Source of the DNA: an uncultured Polymorphobacter sp.
GTDB taxonomy: Bacteria; Pseudomonadota; Alphaproteobacteria; Sphingomonadales; Sphingomonadaceae
Direction of reading: 5' to 3'
Length of the DNA: 6,771 bases
NCBI GenBank assembly: GCA_937894055.1
Contig: CALDHQ010000044.1
Span: 1 to 6,771, forward strand
Position numbers and translations under genes: made by a program. This document shows, piece by piece, positions 1-6,709 of this stretch; position 1 is the first letter of the stretch, and the number at the start of each line of letters is the position of its first letter. The notes under the pieces are model-generated. The model ran no database searches. It was not told where the DNA came from and saw nothing but the letters and a program-made list of their open reading frames with translations.

Positions 1-654
1 CACCAGCTCGTCCTGGCCGCCCGTGCAGTTGACGTAGACGATCGGCAGGCCTTGCTCGGCAATCCGCTGGCGCAGCACCGCACGGCGCTCCTCGGGCTTG
101 CCGATGTTGTACGGCGAAGCATTGATGTTGAGCAGCAGTTCAGCCCCTGCGGCCTTGGCCTGCGCGGCCGGGCCCGGCCCCCAGATATCCTCGCAGATGC
201 ACAGGCCGATCTTCAGGCCGGCCACCTCGAACACGGTTGCGGCTTTCGGCCCCGGCGTGAAATGGCGGCGCTCGTCGAACACGCCGTAGTTCGGCAGCAG
301 CTGCTTGCGTGCACGGGCAACGAGCCGGCCGTCGCGATAGACCGAGGCCGCGTTGTAGGTCCGGCGCAGGCCGTCCTCTACGACGAACTCCGGATGGCCG
401 ACGACGATGTGGATGCCGTTCGAAGCCGCGGCCACCGACATCAGCCCGGCCTCGATCGCCTGCGGGAGTGCGGTACGCAGTAGCAGATCGTCCGGCGGAT
501 AGCCGAGCAGGGACAGCTCCGGCGTCGCGACCAGCTGGGCACCGAGTTCATCGCGGGCCTTCGCGGCCGCGGCGATGATCTTGGCGACATTGCCGTCGAT
601 GTCGCCGACCCAGAGATTCAGCTGGGCGGCAGCGAGGACCAGCGGCTTGTTCAT
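1..654 (-). CDS. nadE: Glutamine-dependent NAD+ synthetase, N-terminal amidase part (partial)
   Basis: This is the first 218 codons of a gene that continues past the left edge. The family makes NAD+ in the cytosol from deamido-NAD+, ATP and glutamine; the N-terminal nitrilase-type domain releases ammonia from glutamine and passes it to a C-terminal synthetase domain, which is outside the window. The nitrilase triad is visible: Glu46 in TPELSLLGYPPDDLL, Lys117 in RKQLLPNYGVFDERRHF and Cys154 in CICEDIW. The late motif GGQDELV, at residues 212-218, is the usual family signature just before the edge. The full-length family is about 540 residues. The start at 654 follows an AGGA on the minus strand (665-668) with a 10-base gap. 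It lies 112 bases downstream of the sucD-derived gene, on the same strand but beyond a hairpin terminator. By memory the protein looks gammaproteobacterial. Identification is firm; taxonomy is inference. Confidence 0.93.
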   Translation of the reverse strand, partial: MNKPLVLAAAQLNLWVGDIDGNVAKIIAAAAKARDELGAQLVATPELSLLGYPPDDLLLRTALPQAIEAGLMSVAAASNGIHIVVGHPEFVVEDGLRRTYNAASVYRDGRLVARARKQLLPNYGVFDERRHFTPGPKAATVFEVAGLKIGLCICEDIWGPGPAAQAKAAGAELLLNINASPYNIGKPEERRAVLRQRIAEQGLPIVYVNCTGGQDELV

Positions 655-699
655 CGGGTTTCGTTCCTGTGCAGCGGAAGGAGTACAGCGCTTTCAGCG

Positions 700-737
700 A
701 CGGTAAACGAGAAAGGGCGCGATCGCTCGCGCCCTTC
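700..737 (-). terminator. Hairpin terminator downstream of the sucD end
   Basis: A perfect 10-bp stem (713-722 with 727-736, AAGGGCGCGA) closes a 4-base loop. Read on the minus strand it is followed by a moderately T-rich run (TTTCTCGTTT, down to about 705). It lies 30 bases after the stop of the phaC-sucD frame and before nadE. It probably ends or attenuates transcription between them, so nadE may have its own promoter or depend on read-through. The T run is interrupted, so termination strength is uncertain. Confidence 0.7.
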
Positions 738-766
738 ACCTTCAACCGCGATGCAGATCGTTCAGA

Positions 767-2473
767 TCAGAGCAGCGACTTCATCGCCGCACCGAGATCG
801 GCCGGCGAGCGGACGGTCTTCACACCGGCCGCTTCGAGCGCTGCGAACTTTTCGTCCGCCGTGCCCTTGCCGCCGGCGATGATCGCGCCGGCATGGCCCA
901 TGCGCTTGCCGGCCGGCGCGGTGACGCCGGCGATGTAGGCGACGACCGGCTTGCGGATGTACTGCTTGATGTAGGCCGCCGCTTCTTCTTCGGATGAGCC
1001 GCCAATTTCGCCGACCATGATCATGCCGTCGGTTTCCGGATCGGCTTCGAAGCGCTTCAGCACGTCGATGAAGCCGAGGCCGCGGACCGGGTCGCCGCCG
1101 ATGCCGACGCAGGTCGACTGGCCGAGACCGTTCTGGGTCGTCTGGTGCACGGTTTCATAGGTCAGCGTGCCCGAGCGGGACACGATGCCGATGCGGCCCG
1201 GCTTGTGGATGTGGCCCGGCATGATGCCGATCTTGCACTGGCCCGGGGTGATGACGCCGGGGCAGTTCGGACCGATCAGCACGGCGTCCGGATAGGCCTT
1301 CAGTGCGGCCTTGACCTTGACCATGTCGATCACCGGGATGCCTTCGGTGATGCAGATGATGACCTTGATGCCGGCGTCGGCTGCTTCGAGGATCGCGTCG
1401 GCCGCGCCCGGGGCGGGCACGTAGATCATCGTCGCGTCGGCGCCGGTGGCCTTGAGATAGGCGAGCGTGGCCGCGAGCGTCGTGCCGGCGACGCAGTAGC
1501 CGATGGCGTGCGTGGCAGGTGCGCCGGTGATGTCGAGCACCTTGCTGATCGCGGTCATCTGGCCTTCGCCGACATAGGTGTCGAGCGTCGCATCCGCCAG
1601 GCTGGCGTCGGCGTTCTTCCAGCTGACGACGAACACCGTCAGCCCTTGCGCGACCGCCCAGCGGATGAAGCTCTTTTCCGCCGTCAGGTCGAGGATGTAG
1701 TATTTGTTGATCCACGGCGGGAAGATCAGCAGCGGGATTTCAAAGACTTGCTCGGTGGTCGGGCTATACTGGATGAGCTGGAACAGCCGGTTCTGGAACA
1801 CCACCTTGCCCGGCGTGATCGCGACATTGCGGCCGACTTCGAACGCGTCCTCGTCGGTCAGCTTCATGCGGCCGGCCTTGATGTCGTCGAGCATGTGCTC
1901 GAGGCCCTTGACCAGATTGGCGCCGCCCGATTCGGTGGTGGCCTTCAACACCTGCGGGTTGGTCAGCAGATAGTTCGACGGGCTCAGCGCATCGACGAAC
2001 TGCTTGGTGTGGAACAGCAGCTTCGCCTTGGCTTCTTCATCGAGCTCGGTATCGGCGGCGAGCCCGGCGGTGCCCGACAGGATGTAGTTCGAGGTCAGCA
2101 GGTACGACTGGCGCAGGAAATCGAACACCGGCAGCTTCGACCAGTCCTCGGCGGCGAAGCGCTTGTCCTTGATCGCGGCGGCGGGGCTTTCCTCTGCGTG
2201 GCCGGTGGCGAACGCCTGCCAGAGCTTGGCGGCGTCGGTCCAGTATTTGGTCTGCAGCTCGACGAATTTCGTGGGGTTCTTGGCGAGCGCGCCGGCAAAT
2301 TCGGCCCAGCCTTCGAACAGGCCGCCGGGGTAGGGGTTGGCGGGCGGCTTGCTCGCCTCGCGCGCCATGAACGCCATCATCAGCTTCTGGCTTTCGCCGA
2401 GCAGCTGGCCCCAGCGCTGCAGTGTTTCAGCGGGCGCCGGCAGCGTCGGTTCCGCGGGGTCGGTGGCCGTCAT
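767..2473 (-). CDS. phaC'-'sucD: In-frame chimera: PHA synthase (PhaC) N-terminal part joined to succinyl-CoA ligase alpha (SucD) C-terminal part
   Basis: One open frame of 568 residues. Residues 1 to about 340 are class I poly(3-hydroxyalkanoate) synthase: a PhaC_N region with NPYPGG and [15 protein letters not shown], then [13 protein letters not shown] and the lipase-like box GYCVAG with nucleophile Cys327. Residues from about 342 to 568 are Suc[58 protein letters not shown] and GHAGA with the phosphohistidine His527. The PhaC half ends just after the Cys box, so the catalytic Asp and His of full PhaC (about 580-600 aa) are absent. The SucD half lacks roughly its first 65 residues, the CoA-binding Rossmann start. 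Neither activity is expected. The start is supported by GGAG at 2481-2484 (minus strand), 7 bases upstream. No sucC precedes the SucD part, although sucCD is normally an operon. A misassembly or a deletion/recombination product is more likely than an evolved fusion. Confidence 0.9.
   Translation of the reverse strand: MTATDPAEPTLPAPAETLQRWGQLLGESQKLMMAFMAREASKPPANPYPGGLFEGWAEFAGALAKNPTKFVELQTKYWTDAAKLWQAFATGHAEESPAAAIKDKRFAAEDWSKLPVFDFLRQSYLLTSNYILSGTAGLAADTELDEEAKAKLLFHTKQFVDALSPSNYLLTNPQVLKATTESGGANLVKGLEHMLDDIKAGRMKLTDEDAFEVGRNVAITPGKVVFQNRLFQLIQYSPTTEQVFEIPLLIFPPWINKYYILDLTAEKSFIRWAVAQGLTVFVVSWKNADASLADATLDTYVGEGQMTAISKVLDITGAPATHAIGYCVAGTTLAATLAYLKATGADATMIYVPAPGAADAILEAADAGIKVIICITEGIPVIDMVKVKAALKAYPDAVLIGPNCPGVITPGQCKIGIMPGHIHKPGRIGIVSRSGTLTYETVHQTTQNGLGQSTCVGIGGDPVRGLGFIDVLKRFEADPETDGMIMVGEIGGSSEEEAAAYIKQYIRKPVVAYIAGVTAPAGKRMGHAGAIIAGGKGTADEKFAALEAAGVKTVRSPADLGAAMKSLL
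1433..1453 (-). other. phaC/sucD junction at a KATGADA-coding stretch
   Basis: Codons 341-347 of the chimeric frame read K-A-T-G-A-D-A. Upstream, LAATLAYL fits PhaC, where the segment after the Cys box normally continues into a FFTAQVDF-like strand. Downstream, [13 protein letters not shown] fits SucD, where a TGA-type segment normally precedes xIYVPxPxAADA. The stretch suits both families, so it is a natural place for a short shared word of up to about 20 bases to have guided recombination or a false assembly join. The exact crossover base cannot be placed from this sequence alone. Confidence 0.75.
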
Positions 2474-2480
2474 TTAGTGT

Positions 2481-2484
2481 CTCC
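2481..2484 (-). promoter_or_regulatory. Shine-Dalgarno of the phaC start
   Basis: On the minus strand GGAG lies 7 bases upstream of the ATG at 2473. It sits within the self-complementary word CTCCGGAG. It fixes the start of the PhaC reading frame and shows that the 5' end of this gene is intact. Confidence 0.7.
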
Positions 2485-2540
2485 GGAGTCGTTCGGGCGG
2501 GGGGCGTGATCATTCTGGACGGTTGCGCGCACCGAGACAA

Positions 2541-2567
2541 GCAACTGTCAAATCTATACTTGGCGAC
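2541..2567. promoter_or_regulatory. Possible divergent promoter core between phaC and the small secreted gene
   Basis: This is the only clearly AT-rich patch in the 164-base space between the two divergent starts. On the plus strand TATACT (2555-2560) is a good -10-like hexamer about 78 bases before the ATG at 2638, but no convincing -35 lies 16-18 bases upstream. On the minus strand the same patch reads TATAGATTTGACA. Its TTGACA has no -10 at the right distance, so the patch may instead act as the -10 side. Promoter activity is inferred from composition and position only. Confidence 0.3.
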
Positions 2568-2625
2568 ACCACCTTTGGCGTCGTAGGATATGCGCTGCAC
2601 CGTGCGACAGGGCCGGTGCCCGAAC

Positions 2626-2630
2626 GGGAG
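2626..2630 (+). promoter_or_regulatory. Shine-Dalgarno choosing the start at 2638
   Basis: GGGAG lies 7 bases before the ATG at 2638 but only 1 base before the ATG at 2632. It therefore favours the second of the two closely spaced ATG codons as the real start of the small secreted protein. Confidence 0.7.
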
Positions 2631-2637
2631 AATGAAC

Positions 2638-2871
2638 ATGAAGTTTGCACTGATTGCTGTCGCCGCGGTTCTGGCGTCGGCGCCGGCACTCGCCCAGACC
2701 CCGCCCGCAGAAGCGCCCAAGCTGCCGTATTGCAGCGCCAAGGTCACCGACAGCTGCCAGCAGACCGCCGCACAGCAGGCACGTGCGATGACCGGCGAGC
2801 AGGCCGACAAGCGCGACGCCAAGACCGGCCAATGGACGCCGAACAAGCGCGCCACGCCGCAGCCCAAGTAA
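2638..2871 (+). CDS. Small secreted protein with two cysteines, function unknown
   Basis: A 77-residue protein. Residues 1-19 (MKFALIAVAAVLASAPALA) form a clear Sec signal peptide with an ALA cleavage site before Gln20, leaving a mature chain of about 58 residues in the periplasm or outside. The mature part starts Pro/Ala-rich, has two cysteines in PYCSAKVTDSC that could form a disulfide, then a polar Gln/Lys/Asp-rich tail ending in PQPK. The start at 2638 is chosen by the GGGAG spacing and because the signal peptide begins there; ATG 2632 and ATG 2590 are in-frame alternatives. The gene is divergent from phaC and is closed by its own strong terminator, so it is probably a single-gene transcript. 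I do not recognise a family. The low-complexity charged tail gives no hint of enzymatic activity. Confidence 0.8.
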   Translation: MKFALIAVAAVLASAPALAQTPPAEAPKLPYCSAKVTDSCQQTAAQQARAMTGEQADKRDAKTGQWTPNKRATPQPK

Positions 2872-2887
2872 GCTGAAAAAGCCATCA

Positions 2888-2930
2888 ACGCCCGTCCGGT
2901 GCCGAATGGCGGTGCCGGGCGGGCGTTTTT
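2888..2930 (+). terminator. Strong rho-independent terminator after the small secreted gene
   Basis: A 16-bp stem (2888-2903 with 2911-2926, including three G-U pairs) closes a 7-base loop (GAATGGC) and is followed by TTTTT (2926-2930). It begins 16 bases after the TAA of the small secreted gene. It separates that gene from the downstream aminotransferase cluster, which must then have its own promoter in 2931-3080. Confidence 0.88.
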
Positions 2931-2986
2931 GCATCTGCCGTTTTTTGCCGCGAGGGACTGCGGGGCAAATGCTCGCAATCGCGGCG

Positions 2987-3064
2987 CGCATGTGGCAAAC
3001 GCCATGCGACACCGCGCGCGCGGTGCCTGTTGTAAACGTTTAACCTGAAACTGCCCAACCTGAA
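2987..3064. repeat. Cluster of palindromes and a short direct repeat upstream of the aminotransferase gene
   Basis: Three dyad-symmetric elements follow one another. The first is an imperfect hairpin, CGCATG/GGC pairing with GCCATGCG (2987-3008), with a one-base bulge and AAAC loop. The second is a perfect 16-base palindrome CACCGCGCGCGCGGTG (3010-3025). The third is a perfect 10-base palindrome TAAACGTTTA (3033-3042). AACCTGAA then occurs twice, at 3042-3049 and 3057-3064, 15 bases apart. Together they occupy the only space in which the alaC-hom cluster promoter can lie. TAAACGTTTA is the best operator candidate. No clean -35/-10 pair was found. Confidence 0.5.
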
Positions 3065-3080
3065 CCGAAAGCCCAAGTCG

Positions 3081-4295
<1,215 letters not shown>

Positions 4296-4316
4296 TGCGA
4301 CCGCCGGCAACCTGAC

Positions 4317-5015
4317 ATGGCGGCGCGGTTAGCAGGCTGGGCACGCGCGCTTGTGGCGGCATCACTGTTGGGCAGTGCGACCGCTGCAACCGCGACTGCC
4401 GATCAGGCACAGCCAGCACGCATTGTGGCGTCGCCATATTCGGTCGACGATTACCCCCAAGCATCGCTGCGGCGCGGCGAGTCGGGTTACGCCCGCATCG
4501 CGGTAACGGTGTCACCCGAAGGCAAGCCCATCGGCTGTTCGGTTATCGTTTCGACGGACTACCCCGACCTCGACGCGCGCAGCTGTGCGGTGATGCTCAA
4601 GCGCGGCCGCTTCACCCCCGCCGTCAATGAAAAGGGCCAGGCGAGCTACGCGATCTACCGGCAGACCGTGCCGTGGTTCACCGCCGACACGGCACAGGAA
4701 ATGCGCGCGACGGTCGGGCAGTACACCGTGCCGAACGACATCGATATCGAAGTGATGGTCAACAAGCTGCCAGCCGGGCTGGTGCCGCCGGTCGCGGTGA
4801 TCGCGACCGCCATCATTTCGCCGGACGGCAAGCTCGTCGATTGCGCAGCCGTTAATGGCGGCGCCGTGCCGGCAGGCCTGGCGAAGCTGGCGTGCGAACA
4901 GGCCGGCGCGCTGGTGGCGTTCAAACCGGCGCTCGATAGCGCCGGCACTGCCGTCGCCTCGGTCCAGCAGGCCAAGGTGTTGTTTCAAACCCAGCCGCCT
5001 GCGGCAGCAAAATAG
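4317..5015 (+). CDS. Secreted protein with two TonB_C-like repeats
   Basis: A 232-residue protein. Residues 1-28 or so look like a Sec signal peptide (short basic start with two Arg, hydrophobic ALVAASLLGSATAATATA), so it should lie in the periplasm. Residues about 46-120 fit the TonB C-terminal fold: DYPQASLRRGESGYARIAVTVSPEGKPIGCSV..., with RFTPA. Residues about 158-222 repeat the pattern: AVIATAIISPDGKLVDCAAV..., then a second Cys, then FKPA. Each half has SP-E/D-GK followed by a cysteine pair (Cys74/Cys90 and Cys176/Cys193). It lacks the Pro-rich spacer of classical TonB, so an energy-transducing role with ExbBD is doubtful. It starts 21 bases after the alaC-like stop and sits before hom, probably in the same transcript, although a link to amino-acid synthesis is not evident. 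The start has no strong Shine-Dalgarno. Confidence 0.75.
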   Translation: MAARLAGWARALVAASLLGSATAATATADQAQPARIVASPYSVDDYPQASLRRGESGYARIAVTVSPEGKPIGCSVIVSTDYPDLDARSCAVMLKRGRFTPAVNEKGQASYAIYRQTVPWFTADTAQEMRATVGQYTVPNDIDIEVMVNKLPAGLVPPVAVIATAIISPDGKLVDCAAVNGGAVPAGLAKLACEQAGALVAFKPALDSAGTAVASVQQAKVLFQTQPPAAAK

Positions 5016-5062
5016 CCGGCGCCACCGTCAATCAGACCCGCCGATTGCGCTCGGCCCTTGCG

Positions 5063-5084
5063 CTTTGCGACAGACCTCGCAAAG
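5063..5084 (+). promoter_or_regulatory. Hairpin in the hom leader
   Basis: A perfect 8-bp inverted repeat CTTTGCGA / TCGCAAAG (5063-5070 and 5077-5084) with a CAGACC loop lies 28 bases before the hom ATG. Its 3' arm overlaps the AAAGGAAG word (5081-5088) but leaves the proximal AAGGA (5101-5105) free. No T run follows, so it is not a standard terminator. It could stabilise a processed mRNA end or influence start choice; both are inference. Confidence 0.45.
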
Positions 5085-5100
5085 GAAGCTGCTTAGTGTG

Positions 5101-5105
5101 AAGGA
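5101..5105 (+). promoter_or_regulatory. Shine-Dalgarno of hom
   Basis: AAGGA lies 7 bases before the ATG at 5113, the start where homoserine dehydrogenase similarity begins. An in-frame GTG at 5098, with AAAGGAAG upstream, would add only five residues and is the second choice. Confidence 0.7.
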
Positions 5106-5112
5106 CAGTTGC

Positions 5113-6405
5113 ATGACCCAACCTCTCCGCGTCGGCCTCGCCGGCCTTGGCACCGTCGGCGGCGGCGTCATCAAGATTCTCGATACCAATGCCGCGCTGA
5201 TCGAGCGCCGCGCCAACCGGCCGATTGAAGTCGTCGCCATCAGCGCGCGCGACCGCTCGCGCGAGCGCGGCATCGATCTGTCGCGCTTCGCCTGGGTCGA
5301 TGACGCGACGCAGCTGGCGGCGCGCGAAGATGTCGATGTCGTGGTTGAGCTGATCGGCGGTGCCGACGGCCCGGCGCTGACGCTGGCGCGCGAAACGCTC
5401 GACGCCGGAAAGTCGTTCGTCACCGCGAACAAGGCGATGCTCGCACATCACGGCCTCGAACTCGCCGGGCTTGCCGAAATCAAGGGCGCCGCGCTCAAAT
5501 ACGAAGCCGCGGTCGCGGGCGGCATCCCGGTCATCAAGGGGCTGCGCGAAGGCGCCGCCGCCAACGTCATCGAGCGGATCTACGGCATCCTCAACGGCAC
5601 CTGCAATTACATCCTCAGCCGCATGGAGGCCGAGCGGCTGCCGTTCGGCGAGGTGCTGGCCGACGCGCAGCGACTGGGCTTTGCCGAAGCCGATCCGAGC
5701 TTCGACATCGACGGCATCGATGCCGCGCACAAGCTGTCGATTCTGGCGTCGCTGGCGTTCGGCGCGCGCGTCGATTTCCCGCATGTCGCGTGCGAGGGCA
5801 TCCGTGCCGTCGAAAGCGCCGACATCGACCATGCCGCTGCGCTCGGCTTCCGCATCAAGCTGATCGGGCTGGCGGCCGCCGAAGACGGTGCGCTGTTCCA
5901 GCGCGTCCACCCGTGCCTCGTCAGCCTCAAGCACCCGCTGGCGCATGTCGATGGCTCGCTCAACGCCGTGGTGGCGGAAGGCAATTTCGTCGGCCGCCTG
6001 CTGTTCCAGGGCCGCGGTGCCGGCGAGGGGCCGACCGCGTCCGCCGTGGTTGCTGACCTCATCGACGTGGCGCGCGGCGAAGTCGGTCCGGCGTTCGCCA
6101 TGCCCGCCGCGCGGCTGTCGAAGCTGCCGCCTGCCGACCAGCTCGCGCACGAAGGCCGCTTCTACCTGCGGCTGACCGTCGCCGACCGCCCCGGCGTGCT
6201 CGCTGAAATTGCGACCGCGATGCGGGATTCCGGCGTATCGATCGAGTCGATGGTCCAGCATAGCGCCGATGAAGATGGCTCGGTGCAGCTCGTGATCGTC
6301 ACCCATCGGTGCATGGAACGAAAGGTCACCGACGCGTTGAACCGCCTGAAGGGCTCGGACAGCCTCATCGGTGATCCGATGCTGATCCATATTCTCGACC
6401 TGTAA
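5113..6405 (+). CDS. hom: Homoserine dehydrogenase with C-terminal ACT domain
   Basis: A 430-residue cytosolic enzyme of normal family length. It reduces aspartate semialdehyde to homoserine with NAD(P)H, the branch step to threonine and methionine. The N-terminal Rossmann domain has GLGTVGGG (Gly11, Gly13, Gly16). TANKAML contains Lys107. The family signature covers AAVAGGIPVIKGLREGAAANVIERIYGILNGTCNYIL in two conserved blocks around residues 132-168. Active-site residues matching the yeast enzyme are Glu192, Asp198, Asp203 and Lys207 (DIDGIDAAHK). Residues about 349-425 form an ACT domain (FYLRLTVADRPGVLAEIA), which commonly mediates threonine feedback. The frame is open upstream to 4855, but AAGGA at 5101-5105 and the family start support 5113. 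It is co-directional with the alaC-like gene upstream and glpX downstream. The protein looks complete and sphingomonad-like. Confidence 0.96.
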   Translation: MTQPLRVGLAGLGTVGGGVIKILDTNAALIERRANRPIEVVAISARDRSRERGIDLSRFAWVDDATQLAAREDVDVVVELIGGADGPALTLARETLDAGKSFVTANKAMLAHHGLELAGLAEIKGAALKYEAAVAGGIPVIKGLREGAAANVIERIYGILNGTCNYILSRMEAERLPFGEVLADAQRLGFAEADPSFDIDGIDAAHKLSILASLAFGARVDFPHVACEGIRAVESADIDHAAALGFRIKLIGLAAAEDGALFQRVHPCLVSLKHPLAHVDGSLNAVVAEGNFVGRLLFQGRGAGEGPTASAVVADLIDVARGEVGPAFAMPAARLSKLPPADQLAHEGRFYLRLTVADRPGVLAEIATAMRDSGVSIESMVQHSADEDGSVQLVIVTHRCMERKVTDALNRLKGSDSLIGDPMLIHILDL

Positions 6406-6492
6406 CGGTCGTTAAGTCCCTGACGCGACAGGGCCCATATCGACTTTCAGCTGCCCTTCGCGTATCCGGCAGCGGAAGCTTGAGATTGAACC

Positions 6493-6497
6493 GAGGA
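6493..6497 (+). promoter_or_regulatory. Shine-Dalgarno of glpX
   Basis: GAGGA is 5 bases before the ATG at 6503. The 97-base space after hom has no good terminator, so glpX could be co-transcribed with hom. Confidence 0.65.
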
Positions 6498-6502
6498 CGA
6501 TA

Positions 6503-6709
6503 ATGACTGAAGGCAAAAATCCGCTCGACCGCGTGCTCGTGCTAGAAATGGTCCGCGTGACTGAAGCCGCGGCGATTGCCGCTGCCAATCTGGTTGGCCG
6601 GGGCGATGAAAAAGCCGCCGACCACGCCGCCGTGGAAGCGATGCGCGCTAGGATGGCTGAGAAGTGCGGCCCGTTGGGTGATCCGGCGCCGAAGGGGTGG
6701 ACGGTATGA
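6503..6709 (+). CDS. glpX: Class II fructose-1,6-bisphosphatase (GlpX) N-terminal fragment with an unrelated tail
   Basis: A 68-residue frame. Residues 8-48 (LDRVLVLEMVRVTEAAAIAAANL, then VGRGDEKAADHAAVEAMR) match the start of GlpX, a metal-dependent phosphatase of gluconeogenesis of about 320-330 residues. Asp35 in GRGD corresponds to the metal-ligand Asp33 of E. coli GlpX. After Arg48 or Ala49 the expected continuation (a TVVIGEGERDEAPMLYIGE-type segment with the next metal ligand) is missing. It is replaced by RMAEKCGPLGDPAPKGWTV and a TGA. Reading the other two plus frames does not recover GlpX, so a simple frameshift does not explain it. The fragment cannot be active. The upstream neighbour hom and the good GAGGA ribosome site show that the 5' end is genuine. 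The break near 6647-6655 is a rearrangement, an island edge or an assembly join. Confidence 0.8.
   Translation: MTEGKNPLDRVLVLEMVRVTEAAAIAAANLVGRGDEKAADHAAVEAMRARMAEKCGPLGDPAPKGWTV

Noticed and set aside
548..745. Minus-strand 65-residue frame over the nadE start and terminator
   Set aside because: It overlaps nadE in another frame and runs through the hairpin terminator. No family is recognised.
1145..2509. 454-residue plus-strand open frame opposite phaC-sucD
   Set aside because: The minus strand carries clear PhaC and SucD motifs. The plus-strand product is a low-complexity Gly/Arg/Asp-rich shadow with no domain.
2547..2552. Perfect TTGACA (-35 consensus) on the minus strand before phaC
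   Set aside because: The bases 16-19 positions downstream are GC-rich (CGCGCA, GCGCAA), so no -10 element pairs with it.
4855..5112. Upstream extension of the hom frame to an ATG at 4855
   Set aside because: It overlaps the TonB_C-like gene in another frame, gives an Arg-rich non-family N-terminus, and the AAGGA-linked ATG at 5113 matches the family start.
5016..5112. Threonine/methionine attenuator leader before hom
   Set aside because: No leader peptide rich in Thr, Ile or Met codons was found, and the single hairpin lacks an alternative structure or T run.
5032..6390. 452-residue minus-strand open frame opposite hom
   Set aside because: It is antisense to an intact homoserine dehydrogenase and has shadow-type composition.
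6418..6433. CCCTG/CAGGG inverted repeat after hom as a terminator
   Set aside because: It has only a 5-bp stem with no T run after it, too weak to call.
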